A stretch of 29,484 bases of DNA from an uncultured Coriobacteriaceae bacterium (GCA_900552585.1 USAB01000010.1:1-29484), one strand, 5' to 3'. Positions 16,325 through 25,481 are shown, counted from the first letter of the stretch. Notes: a model not told the origin generated them from the letters alone. Translations and numbers: made by a program.

Positions 16325-19300
16325 TTACCGCCGATGCGATGCCCCGTTCACCTTCGCCTCTGCGCGGCGGCGCTTCATGCCGTAGGCAATCACCGCGCCC
16401 GAGCCTGCCAGTGCCAGGGCAATAGGCAGCAGCGGCGTGTAGTCGCCGGTTTCGGGCATCTCCGTCACCTTCTTGACAAACGTCTTCATCGGCGTGTTGT
16501 CGTCAGGCTTCGGCGTCGGCGGTGCGTCCGGCGTATACGTATTCGTGAACGTCGGGTTGTCGTCCGTCGCCTCGGCCTTCAGCTGGCCGTTGTCGTCCGT
16601 CACCGTCACCGTCACCTGATACGTAGCGCTGTCATACGTGACATGGTTCGTATCGGAGCCCGGTACCTCGGAGATCGTGTACGTATACGTACCGGCCTCC
16701 GTGAACGGGATGCTCGGGAACGTCACGGAGCCGTCAGCCTTGTTCGACGCCGTTCCCATCACCTTGCCGGACTCGTCCGCTACCTGGAACTTGAACTCGC
16801 CGGCCGTAAGCTTCTTCGCCTTGCCGCTCTTGTCCTCGTATTTCTTCGTGGCATGGAGCGTGATGTCCGTGGCGATGGGTTGATAGCGGTTCGTGAACGT
16901 GAGCTCATCGCCCGTTTCGGTTGTGCACTTCAGCTCTCCGTCGCCGTTATCCGCGACCTCCACGGCAACGGTCTTCGCAGAGCCGTCGTACGTGTAGCCC
17001 GTCTGGCCATCGGAGATCTCCTTCAGCGTGTACACATGCGTGCCGATCATCGTCTGGTCGTAGTCGACGGTGAAGGTCACGTTGCCGGAAGCGTCATTCG
17101 AAGCTTCGGCCACCTTGTCCTTGCCGTCGTACAGGCCGAACGTGAACTGGCCGTCGCGCAGGTCCGTTCCCTCGACGTCCTTCTTAGCCGTGATGGTTGC
17201 AGAACCGGTAGCGCTATACGTGTTCTCGAACGAGGTCTTATCCTGATAGATCACCTTCGCTTCAAGGTTGCCATCGCCCTTGTCCGTGACGCGGATCATC
17301 ACGTGCATGGCGGCATCGTCATACGTGTATCCAGATGCACCTTCGTTGGCTTCCGTGATGGTGTAGGAGTAGTCGATGTAGCGGTTGCCGTTGGCATCCT
17401 TCTGCACGGCGGGTTTGGCTTCGGCAGCATAGGCCTTTTCCACACCGTCCGCATTCTCATTGGACGTGCTCGCAGAAGACTCGGTGCTCGAAGCCGATTC
17501 GCTTGCCGTGGCAGCGGACTCCGTTGTGCTGCTCGTGGTTGCAGTGCTATCTGCAGCATGGCCGGTATCCGTGCTCTCCTTCGCTGCGGTGCCGTCATCC
17601 GTTGCAGAGGAGGAGCTGGATTTGTCGGCAGCGCTCGAAGACGAGCTGCTGGAGTCATCCGCATCGTCCTCGCCGAAGATGCTCTCGTCGTAGGCGATCG
17701 GGCCGAAGCTCACGGAACCGCCATTGTTCTCGACCGTGGTGTTCTCAGGCAGCGCGCCGCCGTTGTCCGCCATAATCGTGAAGTGGAACATGTTCGTCGT
17801 GGCATCCTTGCCGTTCACCTTCTTCGAGAAAGTGATGTTCGCAGCGCCCTTCGCGGTGTAGACGTTCTTGAACGTGGGGTTGTTGCCATCCAGCGAGGCC
17901 ACCAGTTTGCCCGCACCGTTGTCCTTAACAGTGATGAGAACGTCGTGCGTGCTGGTGTCGTACGTGATGCCCTTTGCATTGTCGGGGATCACTTCGCTGA
18001 TCGTTGCCTTGTATTCGCCGGGTTTCGTGTACTTCAAACCAGACGCGTCGAACGTCACCGAGCCGTCTTTCGCATTCGTGGCAGTGAGCGTTTTCGTGCC
18101 GTTCTCGGTTTCCACCTCGGCCTTGAAGTTGAACGCACCTTCCGTCAGCTCGGCACCTGTCAGGACCTTTGTGGCCTTCAAGGTCGCATCGCCGTCAAGC
18201 GTAGCGGATTCGGGCGTATACGTATTCGTGAACGTAAGGTCGCGTCCGTTGTTCACCTGGGCGGTCAGCGTGCCGTCGCCGTTATCAGTCACGATGACGG
18301 TCACATCCTTTGTGGCTTGGGCATCGTTGGTCACACCCGCCACGGAGCCGGACTCGGTCACGGTATAGCGGTAGGTGCCGGGCTCAGCGTAGGTGATGCC
18401 GCCGAATTCTGCGGTGCCGCCGTCAGCATCCGGGTTGGTCACCCGGGTGGTCTCGGGCAGCGGGGCATCGCCTTCCGCCTCGAGAGTGAAGGTGTACTTG
18501 CCGGCGATGCTGCCAGGACCGGTCAGCCCCTCGGCAACGGAGAGCTTCTTCGTCACCGGGATGGACGCCGTGGTGGAGGCCACCTTGTATGTGTTCGTGA
18601 AGGTCAGGTCCTTGCCCTGCGTCACCTCGGCGGACAGCGCGCCGGCATGGTTGTCGGTCACGACGACCACGACATCCTTTGTTGCATGCGCATCGTTGTC
18701 GATGCCCTTAACGGAGCCGGACTCGGTCACGGTGTAGTGGTAGGTACCCGCTTTCGTAAACTCGATCTTCCCGAACTCCGCGGTGCCGCCGTCAGCGTCC
18801 GGGTTGGTCACCTGGGTGGTCTCGGGCAGCGGGGCGTTGTCGATTGCCTGCAATTCGAAGGTGTACTTGCCGGCGATGTCGGGGGCGTTGTCGCCCGAGG
18901 CCACCGCAAGGACCTTCTTCGCGGAGATGGTCGCGGTCGCGGGGCTGGCCTTGTACGTGTTCTCGAACACCAGCTGCTTGCCGCCGTTGACCGTGGCGGA
19001 CATGGTGCCGTCGGAGTTGTCCTTGACGACGACGGTCACGCTCTTCGTGGCATCGGGATCGTTCGTCACACCGTCCACGGATCCGGACTCGGTCACGGTG
19101 TACTCGTACGTGCCGGGCTTGTCGTAGGCGATGTCGCCGAAGGCCATGCTGCCGCCGGCCGCATCGGGGTTGGACAGGGACGTCTTCTCGGGCATCGGCG
19201 CGCCCTCGGTCACCGCGGCCAGCGTGAACGTGTACTTGCCGGAGATGTCAGGCGGCACCAGGCCGTCGGAGCTGCGCAGGCTCTTCACCACGTCGATGCG

Positions 19301-22300
19301 CGCCTTCGCCTCGCCGACGGTGTAGGTGTTCGTGAAGCCAATCTCGCTGCCGCCGTTGACGGTGGCGGTCAGCTGGCCGTGGCCGTCGTCGGCCACGACG
19401 ACCTGGACGGTGCGCTCGGGCACCGGGTCGTTGGCCACGCCCGCGACGGAGCCGGACTCGGTCACGGTGTAGCGGTAGGTGCCGGGCTTGGTGTAGGTGA
19501 TGTCGCCGAACTCGACGGTGCCGCCGTCAGCGTCCGGGTTGGCCAGGGACGTCTTCTCGGGCATCGGGGCGCCCTCGGTCGCGGCCTTGAGCGTGAACGT
19601 GTACTTGCCGGAGATGTCGGGGGCCGTCAGGCCGTCGGAGACGTCGAGCTTCTTCGTCACCGGGATCTTGGCGGCGACGGGGGCCGCCGCATAGGAGTTG
19701 GTGAACACGGGGTTGTTGCCTTCGGTCGATGCCGTCAGCGATCCGTCAGCGCCCTTTGCCACGGTCACCGTGATGTCATGTGTGGAACTATCGTAGGTCC
19801 ATCCCGGCGCAGAAGTTTCGGTGGTCTCGTCCGCTGTGAAATGGTACGTGCCCTCCTTGTAGAAGGTGTATTTGCCGAACGATACCGTCTCGAAGCCGTC
19901 TTTCGAGATATAGCCCTTCGTAGATGTGCTCGCCTGGTTCGCGCCGTCTGCCACCTTGATAGAGCCGTTGTCGATTGCAGCCTGCGTGTCGGCATCCGGC
20001 GTCAGCGCGAATGCGAACTGCTCCGTAGCATTGCGCCCGGTCACGTTCTTCGTCACCTTCAGCGCATCGCTGCCGGAAAGAGAGACGGAATCGAACGTGT
20101 TCGTATAGCCCACCGTGTAGGCCGAGTTGTTCTTTTCGATCGTACCCGTAGCGGTGGGGACAGCGTTGGTGGCGCTTCCTCCGTCATTGATAATGTTTGT
20201 GTTCTCATAGCCAACGGCCGGCGTTTCCTCGGTAACGGTATAGGTGCTTCCCGTAGTCAACGTGGGAAAGTAGATGTTTTCGCCATCCTTCACCTTCACC
20301 GTCACCTGGGTTCCACTGGCAGCATAGAAATAGCCGGTGTACTTACCATCGCTATCCTGTTCTGCCTGGGCGCCGCTGACACGTTGCGCGATCTGATCGG
20401 CATCGAAGATCTGGGTCTTGCCGTCTTTTCCGATGGAGAACCAGATTTCGCCGTTCGCCGCATCGTTCACCGTAATAGTGTAGGTGAACAGCGTGTCGGC
20501 ATCGGCGCTGCCGTCATGGCTTGCATCCTTCACCGTCTTCGTGATATTCAACGAGCTCTTCAGGATGTTCGTCGCCGTCAGCGCAGAATTGCCATCCGTA
20601 TCGGATACGGCAAGCTTGCCGTCCACGATCATCGGGTGCGCGGTCTCGGCGCTGTACTCGAAGCGGCTGTCCGTGGTGGACTGCTCGCTCAGCGTGTAAT
20701 CATGACCCCCGTTGAGCGTCTGACCGTCAGCCTCGAGACCGGGGGCAATATGGACGTTTGCCTTCCACTTGTTATCGGCGTTCAGCGTCACGGTCTTGCC
20801 GCTCGGCTGCCCATCAATGTAGAGTTCAAGCGTTACCGATGCATCGTCGGCAAGCGCGGTATCACCCACCCACTTCTTCGAGACGCCCATGGAATCAGAG
20901 ACGAGCTTTATCGGGTCGGGCTGGTCGTAGTCAGCCGAACCTGAAGTCTCTTCCGTCGTGGTGCCGCCGTGGCTGTCGTCGATGGTCTTCACCGCGGTGT
21001 AATCGACCTTTGCCTGCGTATTCGTCTTCAGGGCATAGCTGTACGACCCGTCGCTGTTTTCCGTGCGCGTATATTGCGCATGATCGACGTCATCCCACGA
21101 CTTCGTGCCGTTCAACAATGCCGCCACGGTATCGTAGGCATCCTGGCTGGGCCACACCTTGAAGCTGACCTTGTACTCATAGCCATCCAGAAGCTGGCCG
21201 AGGGCGGAAAGATCCCACGTTACCGTCTTATCGGAAGCCGATGCCGCTGGGAACGGATCACCGATACCAAGGGTATAGGAGGCACCGGTGCTGTCGGTCA
21301 GCGTGACATCGCTTGTCTTACCGTTGATGGTCTTGATATTCCCGTCCGAATCCAAGGCGATGGTTGTCGCTTTTCCGTCGGGATCCGTGATCGTATAGGT
21401 GAAATCGGAAGCGGTCGTCCCGCTCTGGAGAACGGTGGACGAAGTGACGTCCGTCACGCCGTCCGTGATCTTCACGCTTTTGTAACCGAAGCTGTTCGTG
21501 ATGGACTGGACGATGGCGGAAAAGGCGTTGTTCAGGGCATCCTGATCATCTGCCGAGTAATAGCGATCGGTGCGGCCGGTAGCAGATTCGCTGAAAGACT
21601 GCATATCCGACACATCGCCAAATGCAGCCACGGAATACAGCTCGGATCCACCGCCCGCGATGGTCTGGGCAACCTGCAACGCATAGTTGTAGTTGTTGCT
21701 GTAGTCGTCGGAATCGCCGGTGCCGTAATACGTATGGCCGCCGCTGGTATGGCCCTCATAGTCGGCACGGCTCTGCCAGAATTGGCGATTGCCCTGCGTG
21801 TTGCGGAACGTCGGGTCGCCATCGGAAACGAAGATCACGTATTTCTTCGCTCCATCGCGCGTTTGGATACTGTTTGCGGCAGCCAGCGCATCTTCCCAGT
21901 TCGTGCCGCCATCTGCCCGTATGCTTCTCACGGTGTTCTGGAAACTGCTGAGGCTGGCCGTATTCGTAATGTCCGTTGTGGCGTAATTCGCAAACGTCAC
22001 CAGGCTCAGACGAATCTTATCGGGGTCGGAAGCCGTGTTGTTCGCCAACAGCGTATCTGCCAGGCTGTTGATGGCCGACTTTGCAACCTGCAACCGCGAA
22101 CGATAGCCGCTGCCGGTGCCCCACGACATCGAGCCAGAACGATCCAGCACCACGATGACGTCGGCTTTGCTGGACGTGGTGGACAATGTGGAATCGCCCG
22201 TAACGCTCAGGCTGAGGGTCGAGGTGCCGTCGCCGTTATCCTTTAAGGTCTTCGAATGTGCCGGCTCCATCTGGGTATCGGCAGCGTAAGATGGCAGTGC

Positions 22301-22375
22301 CGTAAAGTACAGCGCTGCGAAAACCGCTACCAGGGTCGCAAGGAACCAGCGCACCCCCCCATCGCAGAATCGCAT
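16325..22375 (-). CDS. Giant LPXTG-type surface adhesin: vWA head plus pilin-type isopeptide repeats
   Basis: A 2016-residue cell-wall protein. Order (residues from ATG 22375): signal peptide 1-~32 (SYAA-D); vWA domain ~70-290 with MIDAS D78-R-S80-G-S82 and a later VSDGD; a beta-rich region to ~490; a Cna-B-like domain from ~500 (SKKWVGD); another beta domain from ~610. Nine FctA/Spy0128-like domains follow from ~765 to ~1945, each with a Lys strand (VTKKL type), a Glu strand (YTVTES) and a closing FTNTY, the residues expected to form and catalyse intramolecular isopeptide bonds. A proline hinge, sortase motif MPETG (1973-1977), membrane helix and KRRR tail end the protein. The vWA head suggests binding to host or matrix; the repeats form a stalk. 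The start is ambiguous: ATG 22375 has GGGAG at 9 nt, but ATG 22403, with a better GGAAGGTG at 8 nt, is out of frame by one base across a G7 tract. No sortase lies in the window. Confidence 0.93.
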   Translation of the reverse strand: MRFCDGGVRWFLATLVAVFAALYFTALPSYAADTQMEPAHSKTLKDNGDGTSTLSLSVTGDSTLSTTSSKADVIVVLDRSGSMSWGTGSGYRSRLQVAKSAINSLADTLLANNTASDPDKIRLSLVTFANYATTDITNTASLSSFQNTVRSIRADGGTNWEDALAAANSIQTRDGAKKYVIFVSDGDPTFRNTQGNRQFWQSRADYEGHTSGGHTYYGTGDSDDYSNNYNYALQVAQTIAGGGSELYSVAAFGDVSDMQSFSESATGRTDRYYSADDQDALNNAFSAIVQSITNSFGYKSVKITDGVTDVTSSTVLQSGTTASDFTYTITDPDGKATTIALDSDGNIKTINGKTSDVTLTDSTGASYTLGIGDPFPAASASDKTVTWDLSALGQLLDGYEYKVSFKVWPSQDAYDTVAALLNGTKSWDDVDHAQYTRTENSDGSYSYALKTNTQAKVDYTAVKTIDDSHGGTTTEETSGSADYDQPDPIKLVSDSMGVSKKWVGDTALADDASVTLELYIDGQPSGKTVTLNADNKWKANVHIAPGLEADGQTLNGGHDYTLSEQSTTDSRFEYSAETAHPMIVDGKLAVSDTDGNSALTATNILKSSLNITKTVKDASHDGSADADTLFTYTITVNDAANGEIWFSIGKDGKTQIFDADQIAQRVSGAQAEQDSDGKYTGYFYAASGTQVTVKVKDGENIYFPTLTTGSTYTVTEETPAVGYENTNIINDGGSATNAVPTATGTIEKNNSAYTVGYTNTFDSVSLSGSDALKVTKNVTGRNATEQFAFALTPDADTQAAIDNGSIKVADGANQASTSTKGYISKDGFETVSFGKYTFYKEGTYHFTADETTETSAPGWTYDSSTHDITVTVAKGADGSLTASTEGNNPVFTNSYAAAPVAAKIPVTKKLDVSDGLTAPDISGKYTFTLKAATEGAPMPEKTSLANPDADGGTVEFGDITYTKPGTYRYTVTESGSVAGVANDPVPERTVQVVVADDGHGQLTATVNGGSEIGFTNTYTVGEAKARIDVVKSLRSSDGLVPPDISGKYTFTLAAVTEGAPMPEKTSLSNPDAAGGSMAFGDIAYDKPGTYEYTVTESGSVDGVTNDPDATKSVTVVVKDNSDGTMSATVNGGKQLVFENTYKASPATATISAKKVLAVASGDNAPDIAGKYTFELQAIDNAPLPETTQVTNPDADGGTAEFGKIEFTKAGTYHYTVTESGSVKGIDNDAHATKDVVVVVTDNHAGALSAEVTQGKDLTFTNTYKVASTTASIPVTKKLSVAEGLTGPGSIAGKYTFTLEAEGDAPLPETTRVTNPDADGGTAEFGGITYAEPGTYRYTVTESGSVAGVTNDAQATKDVTVIVTDNGDGTLTAQVNNGRDLTFTNTYTPESATLDGDATLKATKVLTGAELTEGAFNFKAEVETENGTKTLTATNAKDGSVTFDASGLKYTKPGEYKATISEVIPDNAKGITYDTSTHDVLITVKDNGAGKLVASLDGNNPTFKNVYTAKGAANITFSKKVNGKDATTNMFHFTIMADNGGALPENTTVENNGGSVSFGPIAYDESIFGEDDADDSSSSSSSAADKSSSSSATDDGTAAKESTDTGHAADSTATTSSTTESAATASESASSTESSASTSNENADGVEKAYAAEAKPAVQKDANGNRYIDYSYTITEANEGASGYTYDDAAMHVMIRVTDKGDGNLEAKVIYQDKTSFENTYSATGSATITAKKDVEGTDLRDGQFTFGLYDGKDKVAEASNDASGNVTFTVDYDQTMIGTHVYTLKEISDGQTGYTYDGSAKTVAVEVADNGDGELKCTTETGDELTFTNRYQPIATDITLHATKKYEDKSGKAKKLTAGEFKFQVADESGKVMGTASNKADGSVTFPSIPFTEAGTYTYTISEVPGSDTNHVTYDSATYQVTVTVTDDNGQLKAEATDDNPTFTNTYTPDAPPTPKPDDNTPMKTFVKKVTEMPETGDYTPLLPIALALAGSGAVIAYGMKRRRAEAKVNGASHRR
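17400..17690 (-). other. Serine/threonine/acid-rich insertion inside a pilin domain of the adhesin
   Basis: About 95 residues (near 1562-1658) of S, T, A, D, E with runs of seven and five Ser. It lies between the PIAYDE strand and the YSYTITE strand of the sixth FctA-like domain. The domain resumes in register after it, so the block is an insertion and not a linker between domains. It is probably disordered and may be glycosylated. Confidence 0.7.
18212..19680 (-). repeat. Four tandem ~365-bp repeats encoding near-identical pilin domains
   Basis: Units begin near 19677, 19312, 18947 and 18579. Each encodes ~122 residues sharing GKYTFTL, PDADGGT-EFG, PGTY-YTVTESGSV and FTNTY. At DNA level long blocks are nearly identical, for example GCCGGACTCGGTCACGGTGT at 18347, 18715, 19083 and 19451. 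The flanking five FctA-like domains are much more divergent, so these four arose by recent duplication and could vary in number by recombination. Confidence 0.85.
22354..22360 (-). repeat. G7 homopolymer in the adhesin signal-peptide region
   Basis: Seven consecutive G on the coding strand, 16-22 nt after ATG 22375. With G7 the frame opens from ATG 22375; with G6 it would open from ATG 22403 instead; with G8 neither start is in frame. Candidate slipped-strand switch. Confidence 0.6.
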
Positions 22376-22403
22376 CCGTACGAGCTCCCATTTGCGCGCT
22401 CAT

Positions 22404-22651
22404 GTTTGCCACACCTTCCCTTTGTCGTCTCTGCACTGCCGGCTTGGGACGGTAAGGGCGTCAATGCCCCAACATCACGACTTTTTCCGCAGCATTCTCA
22501 TAGTTATTTCACCTAGATACGATAATAAACGATTCATAAGCGTTTCCCACTATCTATTGACATATTCATTTGGTTGGATAATTACCCCCACCGGAGGGGG
22601 TATTTCTAAATTAGAATCTCCTGGTCAAATGCATGTTTTACAAAAATGTCC
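22404..22651. other. Adhesin upstream region: AT-rich, palindromic operator-like site
   Basis: Clearly richer in A and T than the surrounding genes, mostly over 22500-22650. It holds an inverted repeat TACCCCC/GGGGGTA (22583-22589 and 22596-22602) around ACCGGA. It also holds a nine-codon minus-strand frame (MRMLRKKS-stop, 22501-22475) with AGGTG 8 nt upstream. TATTAT and other -10-like words are present, but no well-spaced -35 on the minus strand, so the adhesin promoter is not fixed. Confidence 0.45.
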
Positions 22652-22684
22652 CGGTAAAAATAAGGGCCGGCATAATGCCGGCTC
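22652..22684 (-). terminator. Rho-independent terminator after hom
   Basis: Arms GCCGGCA (22666-22672) and TGCCGGC (22676-22682) around TAA. On the minus strand this is followed by CCTTATTTTTACC. It lies 67 nt past the hom stop and separates lysA-hom from the adhesin. Confidence 0.8.
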
Positions 22685-22750
22685 CTCATACAAATGTATT
22701 GAATTGTTTAGATTACATGAAGGATAGATCTGTAAGACGATAGCTATTGG

Positions 22751-24043
22751 CTATTCCTCTTCCACGCGGATAACCACCGCGCGCGAACCATCTGCCAATA
22801 CATTGTCCAGGCGAACGATATCGCGCAGTGCATCGCGCATGTCGGCTTCGGCGGCCGTGTGCGTCACGTACACAATGTCGACGATGCCGCCGCGCGGCTG
22901 TCCCTTCTGGCGCATGGAACGGATGGACACACCGTGCTTCGCAAAAGCGCCGGACGTTGCCGCCAGCACGCCGGGGCGGTCGTGCACGCGAAGACGCAGG
23001 TAGTATTTCGTCTCCACTTCATCCATGGGAACGATGGGCAGCTGATCCACGCATGCGTCGCCTGCAATGGTGCCGATACCCATCTGGATGTTGCGCGCCA
23101 CATCCAGCACATCGCCCATAACGGCGCTTGCCGCCGCGCCCGCACCGGCACCCGGGCCGAAGAACATGGCCTTGCCCACGGAATCGCCCGTGAGGTAGAT
23201 GGCGTTGTCAACGCCGTTCACCGTGGCCATCTGATGCGTCAGCGGAAGCATGGTGGGATGCACGCGAACCTCCACGCCCTTGTCCGTGCGGTTCGCGATG
23301 GCCAGCAGCTTCACGCAATAGCCCATCTCCTTGGCCGTGGCCATATCGATGGGGCTCAGGCCGCGGATGCCTTCCGTATACACTTGGTCGATGGTCACGC
23401 GAGAATTGAAAGCGAGCGACGCGAGAATGGCGATCTTCGCCGCCGCGTCGAAACCGTCGACGTCGGCCGTGGGGTCTGCCTCGGCATACCCGTTCGCCTG
23501 GGCATGCGCCAGAGCCTCGTCGTAATCAAGGCCCTCCTGCTCCATGCGCGTAAGCATGTAGTTCGTGGTGCCGTTCACAATGCCCATGACGCTGTCGATC
23601 TCGTTCGCAATCAGCGAGTACTTCAGCGGTCCGATAATGGGGATGCCGCCGCCCACGCTGGCTTCGAACTCCAGTTGCGTATCGTTCGCCTCGGCGGCGG
23701 CGAATACCTCCGCGCCGTACGTAGCCATGAGCGCCTTGTTCGCCGTGACCACGTTCTTACCGGCATTCAGGGCGTCCATGACAACGGTCTTCGCGAACGT
23801 GGTGCCGCCGATGAGCTCGATTACGATGTCGATATCCGGATCGTCGATGATGTCATGGAAATTATCCGTGAACAGATGGCCCACGCCATGGGCGTCTGCC
23901 TGGCTCTTATCAAGCGAGCACACGCGTGCCAGCTCGATATCGATGCCGTAGCGATGTTTGAAATCATTCTTGTGCTTCTGGATGATATCGATGCAGCCGC
24001 CGCCGACCGTGCCGGTGCCGACCAATCCGATCTTCACGCTCAT
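22751..24043 (-). CDS. hom: Homoserine dehydrogenase with ACT domain
   Basis: Cytoplasmic NAD(P)-dependent enzyme reducing aspartate semialdehyde to homoserine, the branch point to threonine and methionine. The 430 residues match the monofunctional, ACT-containing form. The Rossmann fold opens the protein (GLVGTGTVGGG, 6-16), the catalytic domain carries GIVNGTTNYMLT and the AEADPTADVDGFDAAAK block, and an ACT domain starts near 350 (LRLRVHDRPGVLAATSGAFAKHG). ACT domains in this enzyme usually mediate threonine feedback inhibition. The ATG at 24043 has AAGGA at 7 nt; a 20-codon extension lacks a site. It lies 79 nt behind lysA on the same strand, probably one transcript. Confidence 0.95.
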   Translation of the reverse strand: MSVKIGLVGTGTVGGGCIDIIQKHKNDFKHRYGIDIELARVCSLDKSQADAHGVGHLFTDNFHDIIDDPDIDIVIELIGGTTFAKTVVMDALNAGKNVVTANKALMATYGAEVFAAAEANDTQLEFEASVGGGIPIIGPLKYSLIANEIDSVMGIVNGTTNYMLTRMEQEGLDYDEALAHAQANGYAEADPTADVDGFDAAAKIAILASLAFNSRVTIDQVYTEGIRGLSPIDMATAKEMGYCVKLLAIANRTDKGVEVRVHPTMLPLTHQMATVNGVDNAIYLTGDSVGKAMFFGPGAGAGAAASAVMGDVLDVARNIQMGIGTIAGDACVDQLPIVPMDEVETKYYLRLRVHDRPGVLAATSGAFAKHGVSIRSMRQKGQPRGGIVDIVYVTHTAAEADMRDALRDIVRLDNVLADGSRAVVIRVEEE

Positions 24044-24122
24044 GTGCCGTTCCTTCCAATGACGCGCCCGAAGGCGGAATGCAGTTATCACAGTATACGG
24101 CACGTGCCGTATTGCGCGTTTG

Positions 24123-25481
24123 TTAAACCAGATCGCGTGCCATCAGGTCGGCATACGTCTCGCGACGCTGCACGACCTTCGCCTTGCCGTCCTTCACGAA
24201 CACCACGGCCGGGCGCGGCTGACCGTTGTAGTTGCTTGCCATGGTAGCGCAGTATGCACCAGTGGCGAACACGCAGACGATGTCGCCGATCTCGGGATGC
24301 TGCAGCGAGCCGTCCAGCACCACGGCGTCGCCGCTTTCGCAATGCTTGCCGCAGAGCGTCACGATTTCCGTGCGGGGTTCGGCGGCCTTGTTCGCAATGA
24401 CGGCCTCGTAATCCGCGTGGTACAGCGCCGTGCGGATGTTGTCGGACATGCCGCCGTCGATGGCCACGTACTTGCGGATATTCGGCAACGTCTTCAGAAT
24501 GCCCACGGTATACAGCGTGACACCGGGGTTCGCCACCAGGCTGCGGCCGGGCTCGCACAGGATGCGCGGCTCCTTCAGCCCCGCCTCGCGGCAGCGGTTT
24601 ATGACGGCCGGCACGACCACGTTCGCGAAATCCTCCACCGAGGAGGGCTTATCGTCGGCCATATAGGCAATGCCCAGGCCGCCGCCCACGTCCAGCTCGT
24701 CAATCTCGTAGCCGTATGTTTCCTTGATGCGCTTCATCATGTCCACCATGACGGCGATGGCCTCGTCGAACGAATGCAAGGCGAAGATCTGCGAGCCGAT
24801 ATGCATATGCAAGCCGGCCAAGCGCACGTTTGGAGCGTCCAGCACATCCTTCACACATTTGAACGCGAAGTCGCCCAACATGGTGAAGCCGAACTTCGAA
24901 TCCTCGCAGCCCGTGCGGATATATTCATGCGTATCCGCCTCGACGCCGGGCGTGATGCGCATGTACACGTCCTGCACCATGCCGCGTTCACCTGCCAAAC
25001 GGTTCACGCGGTCAAGCTCGATACGGGAATCCAGCACAATGCGTCCGACGCCGGCATCAAGCGCCTCACACAATTCCTGCTCAGTCTTGTTGTTGCCGTG
25101 CACGAACACACGCTCCATGGGAAAGCCCGCGGCGCGTGCAATAGCCAGCTCACCGCCACCGGAGACGTCAAGGCACAGATCCTTATCGGCCACAATCTGC
25201 AGCACAGCCTTGTTCAGGAATGCCTTGCTGGCGTATAGCACATCGGAATTCCGATGCTGCACTCGCATGGCGTTCAGATAAGACTCCATGCGATGTTCCA
25301 AATCGGCCTGATCGAACACGTACAGGGCAGTGCCCTGCTCCTTCGCCAGTTTCACCATGTCGACGCCGCCGATGAACAGGTGGTCGTCCTTCACTTCCGC
25401 GGTCATCGGCAGAACCGGACCCAGCTCCAGGGTGGTGCGGCCATCCGCCTTTGCATCGGCCTTCGGTGCGGGCATAGACAT
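24123..25481 (-). CDS. lysA: Diaminopimelate decarboxylase
   Basis: PLP enzyme of the alanine-racemase-fold decarboxylase family that converts meso-diaminopimelate to lysine. 452 residues; PLP-binding Lys86 in VLYASKAF, then HIGSQ, the GGGLGI loop, EPGRSLV and the CESGD motif that completes the active site across the dimer. GGAGG lies 7 nt before the ATG at 25481; an ATG two codons later is an equal alternative. It is the first gene of a probable lysA-hom operon, so lysine and homoserine branches of the aspartate pathway are co-expressed. A TATAAT (25566-25561) about 80 nt upstream is the likely -10. No lysine riboswitch or T-box was recognised in the short leader. Confidence 0.96.
   Translation of the reverse strand: MSMPAPKADAKADGRTTLELGPVLPMTAEVKDDHLFIGGVDMVKLAKEQGTALYVFDQADLEHRMESYLNAMRVQHRNSDVLYASKAFLNKAVLQIVADKDLCLDVSGGGELAIARAAGFPMERVFVHGNNKTEQELCEALDAGVGRIVLDSRIELDRVNRLAGERGMVQDVYMRITPGVEADTHEYIRTGCEDSKFGFTMLGDFAFKCVKDVLDAPNVRLAGLHMHIGSQIFALHSFDEAIAVMVDMMKRIKETYGYEIDELDVGGGLGIAYMADDKPSSVEDFANVVVPAVINRCREAGLKEPRILCEPGRSLVANPGVTLYTVGILKTLPNIRKYVAIDGGMSDNIRTALYHADYEAVIANKAAEPRTEIVTLCGKHCESGDAVVLDGSLQHPEIGDIVCVFATGAYCATMASNYNGQPRPAVVFVKDGKAKVVQRRETYADLMARDLV

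Noticed and set aside
18212..19680. CRISPR-like or mobile repeat array
   Set aside because: The repeats are ~365-bp in-frame protein domains, not short repeats with unique spacers, and no cas or transposase gene is present.
16334..20944. 1536-codon open frame on the plus strand, opposite the adhesin
   Set aside because: It is the antisense shadow of the adhesin: GC-biased codons remove stops, composition is Arg/Val/His/Gly-rich with no domain, and the minus-strand protein has recognisable domains throughout.
22557..22582. Plus-strand promoter-like TTGACA followed by GATAAT
   Set aside because: The spacer is only 14 nt and there is no plus-strand gene downstream, only the hom terminator and hom antisense.
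22859..24247. 462-codon plus-strand frame opposite hom
   Set aside because: Antisense shadow of homoserine dehydrogenase; no domain or ribosome site.
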